Shown here in pieces: positions 25,518 through 33,706 of a stretch of 64,000 nt of DNA. Below the pieces are notes generated by a model that was not told the origin of the DNA, searched no databases, and worked only from the letters and a program-made list of their open reading frames with translations. Where the stretch lies: the NCBI GenBank assembly GCA_030765525.1, contig JAVCCK010000031.1, forward strand, positions 16,318 to 80,317, read 5' to 3'. How positions within the stretch are numbered: the first letter of the stretch is position 1; each line of letters opens with the position of its first letter. A program made the translations under genes and the position numbers. The stretch is from Candidatus Lernaella stagnicola. Its GTDB lineage: Bacteria; Lernaellota; Lernaellaia; Lernaellales; Lernaellaceae.

Positions 25518-26900
25518 ATGAGCGGCAAACAAAAGGATTGGGTGTTAGTTGTCGACGATGACGCCGACATGAGGGAGGCTCTGGGAATGTCGCTGGGACG
25601 TATGGGCTTTGGTGTGGACTTGGCCCACGACGGAATGATGGCCGTGGAAATGCTCGACAAACGGCCGTATCGACTCGTGGTGACCGACGTCAAGATGCCC
25701 CGTCTCGACGGAATGGCGCTGCTCCAAAAAGTACGCGAAGACATGCCGGATTTGCCGGTGTTGATTATCACCGGCTTCGGAACCATCGGCGGAGCAGTCG
25801 AAGCGATGAAAAACGGCGCAACCGACTACATCGTCAAACCGTTTAACGTCGAAGTACTGGAAAAAGCAGTGGAAAGCGTACTTACATCAGGTCCCGCGGT
25901 GCCGGATTCCGTCCGCGCCGGCGACGACGTCGTCCGTATCGTTACCTGCAACGAACGCATGCGAAAGCTCTTGGCAATCGCCGCGAAAATCGCCAAATCC
26001 GATGCCACCGTGTTAATCAACGGGGAATCGGGAACCGGTAAGGAGCTGTTCGCGCGGCTTATCCACGCCGAAAGCCCGCGCTTCCACGGCCCCTTCGTGG
26101 CCGTCAACTGCGCCGCCGTTCCCGACAACTTGCTCGAATCCGAATTGTTCGGGCACGAGAAGGGCTCCTTCACCGGTGCCACGCACAAGAAAGTCGGCAA
26201 ATTCGAGTTGGCGCACAAAGGCACGGTATTGCTTGATGAAATCGGAGAAATGCCTGGAATGCTGCAGGCTAAGCTGTTGCGGGTGCTCCAGGAACGCAAG
26301 CTCGATCGCGTCGGCGGTGTCATGCTGGTTCCCATCGATATTCGTGTGATCGCCACCACCAATGCCGACCTGCGCGCGCTGGTGGAACAGGGGAAATTCC
26401 GCGAGGATTTGTTCTATCGGCTCAACGTCATTCCGTTGGAACTGCCGCCGTTGCGGGAGCGACCCGATGACATTGTTGCGCTAACTGACCATTATTTAGA
26501 CTATTTCCACGCCGCAGGCATCTCCGACGGCGCCCGACTGGCGCTCATCGAGCACGACTGGAAGGGCAACGTTCGCGAACTCCGTAACGTATTGGAGCGG
26601 GCGGCGCTGTTGTCGGGCAACGAGCCCATCGGGCCGGAGAATTTGATACTCGACGGCAGCATCGGCAGCGCCAGTAACGGCGCGCGGCAGTCCAGCGCCG
26701 TCGCGATGTCCGGAGAGACTCGGAATCTCAAGGAAATCGAGCGTCGCACGATCTTGGCTACCCTTGCCGAGCACGGCGGCAACCGCACGAAGACCGCCGA
26801 AGCGCTGGGAATCAGCATTCGTACTTTGCGCAACAAATTGAATGAATATGCGTTGGATGGATTCGTTGTACCCAAGGGGGGGAACAATGTTGCCGACTAG
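25518..26900 (+). CDS. NtrC-type response regulator, FleR/FlrC-like
   Basis: A 460-residue sigma-54-dependent regulator. REC 1-125 is complete: LVVDDDADMRE, phospho-Asp in VVTDVKMPRLDG, TDYIVKPF. AAA+ domain: GESGTGKE about 170, the sigma-54 contact loop GSFTGA (Ser in place of the commoner Ala), VLLDEIGEMP and FREDLFYRLNVIPLELPPLRER. A Fis HTH ends it (NRTKTAEALGISIRTLRNKLNEY). It is coupled to the preceding PAS kinase. Probable targets are the flgC operon promoter starting 104 bases downstream and its own operon. ATG 25518 fits the AAGGGGA site better than the ATG immediately before. Confidence 0.93.
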   Translation: MSGKQKDWVLVVDDDADMREALGMSLGRMGFGVDLAHDGMMAVEMLDKRPYRLVVTDVKMPRLDGMALLQKVREDMPDLPVLIITGFGTIGGAVEAMKNGATDYIVKPFNVEVLEKAVESVLTSGPAVPDSVRAGDDVVRIVTCNERMRKLLAIAAKIAKSDATVLINGESGTGKELFARLIHAESPRFHGPFVAVNCAAVPDNLLESELFGHEKGSFTGATHKKVGKFELAHKGTVLLDEIGEMPGMLQAKLLRVLQERKLDRVGGVMLVPIDIRVIATTNADLRALVEQGKFREDLFYRLNVIPLELPPLRERPDDIVALTDHYLDYFHAAGISDGARLALIEHDWKGNVRELRNVLERAALLSGNEPIGPENLILDGSIGSASNGARQSSAVAMSGETRNLKEIERRTILATLAEHGGNRTKTAEALGISIRTLRNKLNEYALDGFVVPKGGNNVAD

Positions 26901-27003
26901 GCGGAAGAGATTTCCGCAACTCGTTAATGCGGCGTCGCAGCCGTGGTTTGAATTACTATGTGAAATCATAGAGTTGGATGTCTCCAGGTGGCGGTTCGCG
27001 ATT

Positions 27004-27019
27004 TGGCACTCGGTTTGCT
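27004..27019 (+). promoter_or_regulatory. Sigma-54 promoter of the flgC-fliEFGHIJ operon
   Basis: TGGCACTCGGTTTGCT matches TGGCAC-N5-TTGCW exactly. Start of transcription should be near 27030, 42 bases before flgC. It lies in a 171-base gap after the flagellar response regulator and would drive the whole basal-body operon. Confidence 0.92.
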
Positions 27020-27071
27020 ATTCTCCGGTTACGGACGGACGTATCATCTGTGACCGGAGAAGGAGACAGAG

Positions 27072-27503
27072 ATGAGCATCAAAACCATGGCCATCGCGGC
27101 AAGCGGCTTGCAGGCGCAACGGATCCGCCTGCAGGCTATCTCCGCCAACATGGCCAACATCAACACCACCCGCGGCCCGGGTGGCGAGCCCTATCAAAGG
27201 CTTGTGCCGATTTTTCGGCCGGAAACCCTTGAGAACGGCTTCCATGCGGAACTGGCGGATCAGCGTCAGTTGTACGCCGTCCGGGTCGAAAAGGTGGCGC
27301 CCGCCGATCGGGAACCGCTCTGGGTATATAACCCGGATCACCCCGACGCCGACGAGAACGGCTACGTAGGCATGCCGAACATAAACGTCGTCGAAGAGAT
27401 GACCGACATGCTCAACGCAGCCCGCAGCTACGAGGCGAACATGGCGGCACTGCAAACAGCCAAGCAGATGGCCAAGCAAGCCATTGACGTTGGCAAGGGT
27501 TAG
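27072..27503 (+). CDS. flgC: Flagellar basal-body rod protein FlgC
   Basis: A 143-residue FlgC: MAIAASGLQAQRIRLQAISANMANINTTRG at the N-terminus, a central VWVYNPDHPDADENGYVGMPNINVVEEMTDMLNAARSYEANM-like region, and the C-terminal TAKQMAKQAIDVGKG. It forms the proximal rod. GAGAAGGAGA provides a good ribosome site. flgB, which nearly always precedes flgC, is absent: only a promoter lies upstream. The partner rod gene must be elsewhere or lost. Confidence 0.96.
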   Translation: MSIKTMAIAASGLQAQRIRLQAISANMANINTTRGPGGEPYQRLVPIFRPETLENGFHAELADQRQLYAVRVEKVAPADREPLWVYNPDHPDADENGYVGMPNINVVEEMTDMLNAARSYEANMAALQTAKQMAKQAIDVGKG

Positions 27504-27518
27504 TAGGGGAGCAGGGTT

Positions 27519-27836
27519 ATGAAAGACATTACTCTCGACTCCAAACTCAAGGCTTTGGGCAACGCGGGTCTGGCGCAACCGCAGAAGAAATCCCCGTTGT
27601 CCAAACCCGGCGAGGGCCCGAGTTTCAACGACGTGCTCAAGAAGGCGATTGCCGAGGTCAACGGCCTGGAAAAAGAGGCCGACCGGCAAATCGTCGAATT
27701 GGCCGCCGGAAAAGCCGGGAACATTCATGAAGCGATGATCGCTTTGCAGAAGGCGGACATCAGTTTCAAAACGCTCATGGAGATCCGCGATAAGCTCATC
27801 CAGGCTTATCAAGAAATTATGAGGTTGTCGGTCTAA
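27519..27836 (+). CDS. fliE: Flagellar hook-basal body protein FliE
   Basis: A 105-residue FliE: GPSFNDVLKKAIAEVNGLEKEADRQIVELAAGKAGNIHEAMIALQKADISFKTLMEIRDKLIQAYQEIMRLSV is the full conserved core. FliE joins the MS ring to the rod. It lies 15 bases after flgC and 47 before fliF. Confidence 0.96.
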   Translation: MKDITLDSKLKALGNAGLAQPQKKSPLSKPGEGPSFNDVLKKAIAEVNGLEKEADRQIVELAAGKAGNIHEAMIALQKADISFKTLMEIRDKLIQAYQEIMRLSV

Positions 27837-27883
27837 ATAAGCCCGACTCAACGTCCGTCCACGTTTGAGAAGAAGGGTCGCAG

Positions 27884-29542
27884 ATGGCTTCGCTACGCGA
27901 ATCGATCGGACAAATCCGTACCCTGTGGTCCGAGATGGCCACCGGGAAGAAAATTAGCTTCATCTTGATCTTCGCCGTGATGGCGATCGCTTTTGGCGGG
28001 CTCGTTTTGTGGGCCGGTCTGCCGGAGTACAAACTCCTCTACCAAGACGTAACCATCGAAGACGCCAATTCGATTACCACGCATCTGGAAGAAAACCGCG
28101 TGCGGTACCAGTTGTCCCGCGGCGGTACGGCGATTTCGGTTCCGGCCGAGGATTATTACGAAGCTCGCATGTCATTGGCCAACGCCGGCCTGCCCAGTGG
28201 CGGCGCCGTCGGCTATGAGCTGTTCGACCGCAAGGGATTGGGCTTGACCGAAGCGCAGATGAAGGTCGCCCACCTGCGTGCTCTGCAGGGTGAACTCGCC
28301 CGCACGATCAAGCAACTCGATCCGGTCGAGCACGCGCGCGTCCACTTGGCCATGCCCAAAGAAACGCTTTTCGTGGAAGACAAGAAAGAAGCGACCGCTT
28401 CGATCGTTTTGAAGCTGGCGGCCAACGCTAAGCTTGACGGGGAACAGGTTGACGGCATCGTATTCCTGGTGTCTTCCAGCGTGGAAGGGCTCGATCCGGG
28501 CAACGTGACGGTGATCGATCACAAAGGCCACGTCTTGTCCAGCACGCGTGATAAGGCGCTGGGCTCCGCGGGCAATTTGGAAGATAAGGCGCATAAGCTC
28601 GAACGCTCCTTGGAGAGCCGCGTCGAGACCCTCTTGGCCCGCAGCGTCGGCCCAGAGAAAGTCGCCGCGCGCGTGAACGTGATGCTCGATCGCCAACAGG
28701 TGCAGCGCGTAGAAGAGAAATACGATCCCGACAGCGCCGTTGTGCGCAGCCAGCAGAAGGTGTCGTCCGGGGGGAAGAGCAGCGAATCGCAGACCTCCGG
28801 TTTTCCGGGCGCGAGTAGTAATCTGCCGCAGGACCAGTACTCGGAAGGCACGCAACAATCTTCGGAGAACACCAAGACCCAGGAAATCGTCAATTACGAA
28901 ATCAACCGCACGACCGCGACAATCACCGAGCCCTTCGGCGCCCTGAAAATGCTTTCCGTGGCCGTGTTGATCGACGGCACGTACGAGGAAGTCGAAAAAG
29001 ACGGCAAGACGGTCAAGCAGTATGTGCCCCGCACGAGCGACGAAATGCTCACGTACGAAGAGATCGTCAAGAAGATCGTGGGCTTTACTCTCAGCCGCGG
29101 CGACCAGATCGAGATCGCCAACATTCAATTCGTCTCCGAGGCGCTGGGCTTCGAGGAAGTACCGACCAGCCAGCTCGATGTGATCATCCGCATCTTGCAG
29201 TATGTGTTCGCCGTCGTCGGCGCACTGCTCTTCCTCTTCATTGTCGTGCGGCCGCTGATTCGTTGGCTGACGAGCGAACCGGCACTCGAACGCCAGCTTG
29301 GCTTGCCCGCCGAAATGCTCGAGGGCGCCACCGTCGGCGAGTTGGAAGAGCGTTACCCGGGGCAGCTTGGCCCGGCGACCGACGAAGGGGGCGGGGAAGA
29401 GGAATACAAAGAAAGCCTGGCCGAGCGAATGGGTCGCCTGCAGCAACAGAAGGCGGACCTGCTCGAAACCGCGGCGCGAGACAGGGAGGCCGTGACCTTG
29501 ATGGTGCGGCGATGGCTGAAGGAAGGGGATAATCATGTCTGA
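27884..29542 (+). CDS. fliF: Flagellar MS-ring protein FliF
   Basis: A 552-residue FliF with two membrane segments, about residues 26-46 (ILIFAVMAIAFGGLVLWAG) and 440-460 (YVFAVVGALLFLFIVV), flanking the periplasmic ring-building domains (LLYQDVTIEDANSITTHLEE, VEHARVHLAMPKETLF). The C-terminal tail ends EAVTLMVRRWLKEG, the FliG-binding region. The stop overlaps the fliG start by eight bases, coupling synthesis of ring and switch. Normal length. Confidence 0.97.
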   Translation: MASLRESIGQIRTLWSEMATGKKISFILIFAVMAIAFGGLVLWAGLPEYKLLYQDVTIEDANSITTHLEENRVRYQLSRGGTAISVPAEDYYEARMSLANAGLPSGGAVGYELFDRKGLGLTEAQMKVAHLRALQGELARTIKQLDPVEHARVHLAMPKETLFVEDKKEATASIVLKLAANAKLDGEQVDGIVFLVSSSVEGLDPGNVTVIDHKGHVLSSTRDKALGSAGNLEDKAHKLERSLESRVETLLARSVGPEKVAARVNVMLDRQQVQRVEEKYDPDSAVVRSQQKVSSGGKSSESQTSGFPGASSNLPQDQYSEGTQQSSENTKTQEIVNYEINRTTATITEPFGALKMLSVAVLIDGTYEEVEKDGKTVKQYVPRTSDEMLTYEEIVKKIVGFTLSRGDQIEIANIQFVSEALGFEEVPTSQLDVIIRILQYVFAVVGALLFLFIVVRPLIRWLTSEPALERQLGLPAEMLEGATVGELEERYPGQLGPATDEGGGEEEYKESLAERMGRLQQQKADLLETAARDREAVTLMVRRWLKEGDNHV

Positions 29543-30563
29543 GGAAGCGGTATCCATTTCCACCGGCGCGAGACGGCGCATGAACGGTATCGAGAAAGCG
29601 GCGGCGCTGTTGATGTTTCTGGGGGAGGATTTGGCCACCGAAGTGTTTCGGGGATTGCAGGAAGACGAGATCCGCCTCATCGTCTCGGCCATCCCGAAGC
29701 TGGGTGACATTACCCCCGACGAAATGCAGAAAGTGCTCGATGAATTCTCCCAGCGGCTTACCGCCGAGGGATACATGAGCAAGTCGGGCAAGGATTTTAT
29801 CGAAAGCGTGGTCCACGGCGCGATGGCGCACGACAAGGCGCAATCGGTGTTGCAGCGCCTGGAAGTCGAACAGCAACTCGAGCAGATTCGCCGTTACGAT
29901 CCGCGCGCCATCTTCAACCTCATCAAAAAAGAGCACCCGCAAACCATCGCGTTTATTCTCTCGCAATTACCGGCACACACGACCGCCGACATCGTCGCCA
30001 ACCTGCCGGAGGACATGCAGTTTGAAGTTATGAGGCGCATCGCGCGGATGGACTCGGTGCTGCCCGGCGCGCTGGAAGAAGTCGTCGAAGCCTTGGGTCG
30101 TGAATTGTCGACCTTCGCCATCGACGTGGCGGAAACCAGCGGCGGCATCAAACCGGCCGCGGAAATTCTCAACTCCATGAAGAAAAGCGGCGCGAATGAA
30201 ATTATGCGCAAGTTGGTGGAAGAGGACCCCGACCTCGCCGAGCAAATCGGACAACATATGTTCGTCTTCGAGGACCTGCTTAACGTAGATGATCGCGGCA
30301 TCCAAATGATCTTGAAGGAAGTCGGCAACGACGACCTCGCTGTCGCCCTAAAGATGGCCAGCGAGGAGGTCAAGATGAAGATCTTCAAGAACATTTCCAG
30401 CCGCGCCGGCGAGATGATCCAGGAAGATATGGAAGCCCGCGGACCGGTGCGTATCTCCGACGTCGAAAAAGCTCAGGGTGTAATCGTGCGCGTGGCCCGC
30501 CGCCTCGAACAGGAAGGCAAGATTGTCGTATCCGGTCGCGGCGGCGAAGACATGTTCGTGTAA
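29535..30563 (+). CDS. fliG: Flagellar motor switch protein FliG
   Basis: A 342-residue FliG. N-terminal domain GIEKAAALLMFLGEDLATEVFRGL binds FliF; the middle domain includes EHPQTIAFILSQLPAHTTADIVANLP; the C-terminal torque domain carries the charged ridge (MFVFEDLLNVDDRGIQMILKEVGNDDLAVALK, then NISSRAGEMIQEDMEARGPVRISDVEKAQ). All parts are present, so the motor should be functional. ATG overlaps the end of fliF. Confidence 0.98.
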   Translation: MSEEAVSISTGARRRMNGIEKAAALLMFLGEDLATEVFRGLQEDEIRLIVSAIPKLGDITPDEMQKVLDEFSQRLTAEGYMSKSGKDFIESVVHGAMAHDKAQSVLQRLEVEQQLEQIRRYDPRAIFNLIKKEHPQTIAFILSQLPAHTTADIVANLPEDMQFEVMRRIARMDSVLPGALEEVVEALGRELSTFAIDVAETSGGIKPAAEILNSMKKSGANEIMRKLVEEDPDLAEQIGQHMFVFEDLLNVDDRGIQMILKEVGNDDLAVALKMASEEVKMKIFKNISSRAGEMIQEDMEARGPVRISDVEKAQGVIVRVARRLEQEGKIVVSGRGGEDMFV

Positions 30564-30583
30564 GAGAAAGGTTGGCGCAGTCG

Positions 30584-31192
30584 ATGTCCGGCAAGAAGAT
30601 CGAATTCGAACGTTTCGACAACCCGCGGCAAAAGCCCGTCGAGTTAGTTGCCGCGGCTCAGGCGGAGGCGCGCAAAATGGTCGCCGACGCCAAGCAGGAA
30701 GTCGACCGCATCGAGCAGCAAGCCTACGAACAGGGTTTTCAGCAGGGGGAACAAGCCGGCATCAAGATGGGGATGGCATCCGCGCAACCCAGTGTGGAGG
30801 CGATCGCCGCGCTGCTCGAACAACTCAACTCGTTGCTGCTGCAAACCCTGGAGGCCATGGAGCCGGAAGTCATCAAAATCGTGCAACTCATCGCCGAGCG
30901 GGTTATTCATACGAAAATCGCCGGCGACGACCAAGTGCTCGTGCGGGTGGTAAAAGCGGCGATGGCCGAGGTCGACCAAAAGTGGGACGCAACGGTGCAC
31001 GTCAATCCCCAGGAATACGAAACCCTGACTTTGCACGTGAACGAATTCGAGCGGATTCGCGACGCCGGCAAGGTGACGCTCGTGGCCGACGCCGATATTG
31101 AACCCGGAGGTTGCCGCGTCGAAACGCCGCAGTCTTTCGTCGACGCCTCGGTGCGACAGGCCTTGGCCAACCTGTTCGAATTCGAGGAATAG
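30584..31192 (+). CDS. fliH: Flagellar assembly protein FliH
   Basis: A 202-residue FliH. The N-terminal EF-rich stretch, a GxxxG-like helix (QAYEQGFQQGEQAGIKMGMAS) and the C-terminal stator-like domain (VIKIVQLIAERVIHTKI, VHVNPQEYETL, VTLVADADIEPGGCRVETPQSFVDASV) are all visible. FliH is the peripheral-stalk partner of the export ATPase FliI encoded next. ATG 30584 is preferred to the TTG 12 bases earlier that touches the GAGAAAGG site. Confidence 0.92.
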   Translation: MSGKKIEFERFDNPRQKPVELVAAAQAEARKMVADAKQEVDRIEQQAYEQGFQQGEQAGIKMGMASAQPSVEAIAALLEQLNSLLLQTLEAMEPEVIKIVQLIAERVIHTKIAGDDQVLVRVVKAAMAEVDQKWDATVHVNPQEYETLTLHVNEFERIRDAGKVTLVADADIEPGGCRVETPQSFVDASVRQALANLFEFEE

Positions 31193-31194
31193 TC

Positions 31195-32562
31195 ATGCCT
31201 CTCGTGCCGCCCTACGACTGGACGCCCGTTATCGAGCACCTGGAAATGGCCGAGGTGTTGGGGGTCAACGGCTTCGTAACCCGCGTGGTCGGGCTGTTGA
31301 TTGAAGCTACGGGACCGCGGGCGCCGGTGGGCGGCATCTGCCGCATCTATCCCAAAACCAACGACGGCGGCGAAGGCGACTCCATCATCGCCGAAATCGT
31401 CGGCTTCGACGACCGCGCCGTGCAACTTATGCCCCTGGAACACATCTACGACATCAGCCCCGGCAGTCGCGTGGAAAAGGCCTGGCGTAGCCCGACGGTG
31501 CCGGTCGGCGAAGGATTCCTGGGCCGCATTATCGATGGTTTGGGCCGGCCGATGGACGACCGCCCGAGGCCGGTGGGCAGCTACCGCATGCCGCTATACG
31601 GCAAGCCGGGCAACCCGGTGAGCCGCGCTCGCGTCACCAAGCCGTTGGACCTGGGTGTTCGCGCACTCAACGGCCTGTTGACGGTGGGCCAGGGTCAAAA
31701 AATCGGCGTATTCGCCGGTTCGGGCGTCGGCAAAAGCATCCTGCTGGGTATCATCGCCCGCAATACGGCGGCCGACGTCAACGTCATCGGGCTGGTCGGC
31801 GAACGCGGTCGCGAGGTGCGGGATTTTCTCGAACGCGACCTGGGCGAAGAAGGCCGCAAGCGCAGCGTCGTGGTGTGCGCGACCTCCGACCGCACGGCGT
31901 TGGAACGGGTCCGGGCGGGGTATTTGGCTACGACGATGGCGGAATATTTTCGCGGACAGGGTCTGAACGTGCTGTTCATGATGGACAGCCTGACCCGTAT
32001 GGCCATGGCGCGGCGGGAAATCGGCCTGGCCATCGGCGAGCCGCCCACGAGCAGAGGTTACACGCCCAGCGTCTTCGCCATGATGCCCAGCTTGCTTGAG
32101 CGCATCGGCAACGACGACCGCGGCGGTTCGCTGACCGGCATTTGTACTGTTTTGGTCGAGGCCGACGACATCAACGACCCCATCGGCGACGCAGCGCGCT
32201 CCATCCTGGATGGGCACGTGTTTCTGAGCCGCGACCTGGCCGAGCGCAACCATTACCCGGCCATTGACGTGCTGGGCAGCACCAGCCGCGTGATGAACGA
32301 CGTGGTCCCCGAAGAGCACAAGATGTGGGCCGCGTGGCTGCGCGAAACCTTGGCGGTGTACACCGAAGCCGAGGATTTGATCAACATCGGCGCGTACGAA
32401 AGCGGGGCGAATCCGCGCATCGACTACGCGATTACGGTTATCGACCAAATCAACGCGTTTTTGCGGCAGGGCATTTTTGAAAAGGTGGACATGACCCAAA
32501 CGCAGGCGGGCTTGGCGCGCATCTTCAAGACCAATCCGCCGCCGTGGGTCGAGGCGGAATAG
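31195..32562 (+). CDS. fliI: Flagellum-specific export ATPase FliI
   Basis: A 455-residue F1-like ATPase. P-loop GVFAGSGVGKS near 170-180, GERGREVRDFLERDLGEEG, Walker B MDSLTRMAMARREIGLAIGEPPTSRGYTPSVFAMMPSLLERIG, and the C-terminal ESGANPRIDYAI. It powers unfolding and entry of flagellar export substrates. Start ATG is 2 bases after fliH; extending upstream would run through the fliH frame. Confidence 0.97.
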   Translation: MPLVPPYDWTPVIEHLEMAEVLGVNGFVTRVVGLLIEATGPRAPVGGICRIYPKTNDGGEGDSIIAEIVGFDDRAVQLMPLEHIYDISPGSRVEKAWRSPTVPVGEGFLGRIIDGLGRPMDDRPRPVGSYRMPLYGKPGNPVSRARVTKPLDLGVRALNGLLTVGQGQKIGVFAGSGVGKSILLGIIARNTAADVNVIGLVGERGREVRDFLERDLGEEGRKRSVVVCATSDRTALERVRAGYLATTMAEYFRGQGLNVLFMMDSLTRMAMARREIGLAIGEPPTSRGYTPSVFAMMPSLLERIGNDDRGGSLTGICTVLVEADDINDPIGDAARSILDGHVFLSRDLAERNHYPAIDVLGSTSRVMNDVVPEEHKMWAAWLRETLAVYTEAEDLINIGAYESGANPRIDYAITVIDQINAFLRQGIFEKVDMTQTQAGLARIFKTNPPPWVEAE

Positions 32563-32563
32563 G

Positions 32564-33034
32564 GTGGCCGGCACGTTTCGACTACTGGCTCTGTTGCGGG
32601 TGCGTCGAATTGTTGAGGATCGCAAGAAGCGGGACTTCGGCGCCGCGGTGATGGAACTGACGCGCGCACGAGCCGCTCAACAGGCTGAGGAAGACGCGTT
32701 GCGACGGGCCCAGGACGATTACAACGAATGCGCGGTGGGGGCGGTCGGTATCGAGGTGCTGCGCCTGCATGAGGCATTTATCCTCAAGCATCGCATCGAA
32801 TTGGGTTACAAGCAGTTGCAGGTTCGCGACGCACAGCGCGAGGTTGAGAGCAAGCGGGAAGAACTGATGGAAGCCACGCGGCAGCGGGAAGTCGTCGACA
32901 AATTGCACGAGAAATTCCGCCGCCGCGAAGAGTACGAACGGAACAGGCAAGAAGAAAAGGCACTCGCCGAAACGGCGATAGGGCAGTATGCGCGGCGCTT
33001 GCGGGCGTCGAGCGAGGGAGACGGTCATGAGTAG
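32564..33034 (+). CDS. fliJ: Flagellar export protein FliJ
   Basis: A 156-residue charged coiled coil, the FliJ fold: LLALLRVRRIVEDRKKRDFGAAVMELTRA and long Arg/Glu helices to the end. FliJ sits in the FliI hexamer like the gamma subunit of F1. Sequence conservation in the family is low; position after fliI decides. GTG start lies 1 base after the fliI stop; its end overlaps the next gene by eight bases. Confidence 0.87.
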   Translation: MAGTFRLLALLRVRRIVEDRKKRDFGAAVMELTRARAAQQAEEDALRRAQDDYNECAVGAVGIEVLRLHEAFILKHRIELGYKQLQVRDAQREVESKREELMEATRQREVVDKLHEKFRRREEYERNRQEEKALAETAIGQYARRLRASSEGDGHE

Positions 33035-33626
33035 GGGAATCACGCGAAACAAACTGACACGAACGTGCCTGGCGGCGCTGATCGTTGTGCTGATGGCGGC
33101 GGCGATCGTTACGGCCGCCGACGATGAAGATAGCGACGAAGACGCTTCCCAAAACGCGCTGCGTAAAGCCCTGGGGTACAACCCTAACGAAGCCAAGGAT
33201 CCTACGCCGCAAGTCGCGCCGGTTGTCGTGCCGGAAATGGATATCAAGCCGCCGCCCGAGGAAGAACGCGCCACGTATTTGCGGGCCAACATGGAGCGCA
33301 TCCAGGCCGAAACCAGCAAGCTGCAGGCGCTCAAGCAGGAGATAGAAAAGGAGTTGGAGGAACTCAAAAAGGTGCGCGCGGAAATCGATCAGCGGCTGGC
33401 GAAAGAGGATGCCGAAACCGCTGCGAAAATTCAAAAGCTCATCAAGATATACGACAAGATGCCGATCGAGAAGCTTGCCGGAGTGCTCGCGCTTCATCCC
33501 GAAGATCTGCGAATCAAATTGCTTTACCACATGAAGGAAAAGCGAGTCAGCGAACTCCTGGCCAACATGGAACCGGCCGCGGCAGCTAAGATCTCTCAAC
33601 AATTGCTGAATAAAAAAACGAAATAG
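33027..33626 (+). CDS. motE: MotE-like periplasmic chaperone (MgtE-N domain)
   Basis: A 199-residue protein with an N-terminal signal or anchor (TRTCLAALIVVLMAAAIVTA), an acidic linker, a long coiled coil (RANMERIQAETSKLQALKQEIEKELEELKKVRAEIDQRL) and the MgtE-N-like pattern IKIYDKMPIEKLAGVLALHPEDLRIKLLYHMKEKRVSELLANMEPAAAAKISQQL. Proteins of this layout after fliJ are the MotE/FliJ-adjacent family that stabilises motor periplasmic parts in Sinorhizobium. Start ATG 33027 lies inside the end of fliJ. Confidence 0.8.
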   Translation: MSRGITRNKLTRTCLAALIVVLMAAAIVTAADDEDSDEDASQNALRKALGYNPNEAKDPTPQVAPVVVPEMDIKPPPEEERATYLRANMERIQAETSKLQALKQEIEKELEELKKVRAEIDQRLAKEDAETAAKIQKLIKIYDKMPIEKLAGVLALHPEDLRIKLLYHMKEKRVSELLANMEPAAAAKISQQLLNKKTK

Positions 33627-33706
33627 CCTGCTCGCCCGCCGTTGGTTGGCAAACCAAATTGTTTGGTGGCATAGTATCCTCATTCTGAATATTCGAGGAT
33701 CGTCCC

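Noticed and set aside
28172..29836. 554-codon minus-strand open frame opposite fliF
   Set aside because: Shadow of the high-GC fliF coding sequence; spans into fliG and has no recognisable domain.
31594..32625. Minus-strand frame opposite fliI
   Set aside because: Antisense shadow; translation rich in His/Arg/Gln with no fold signal.
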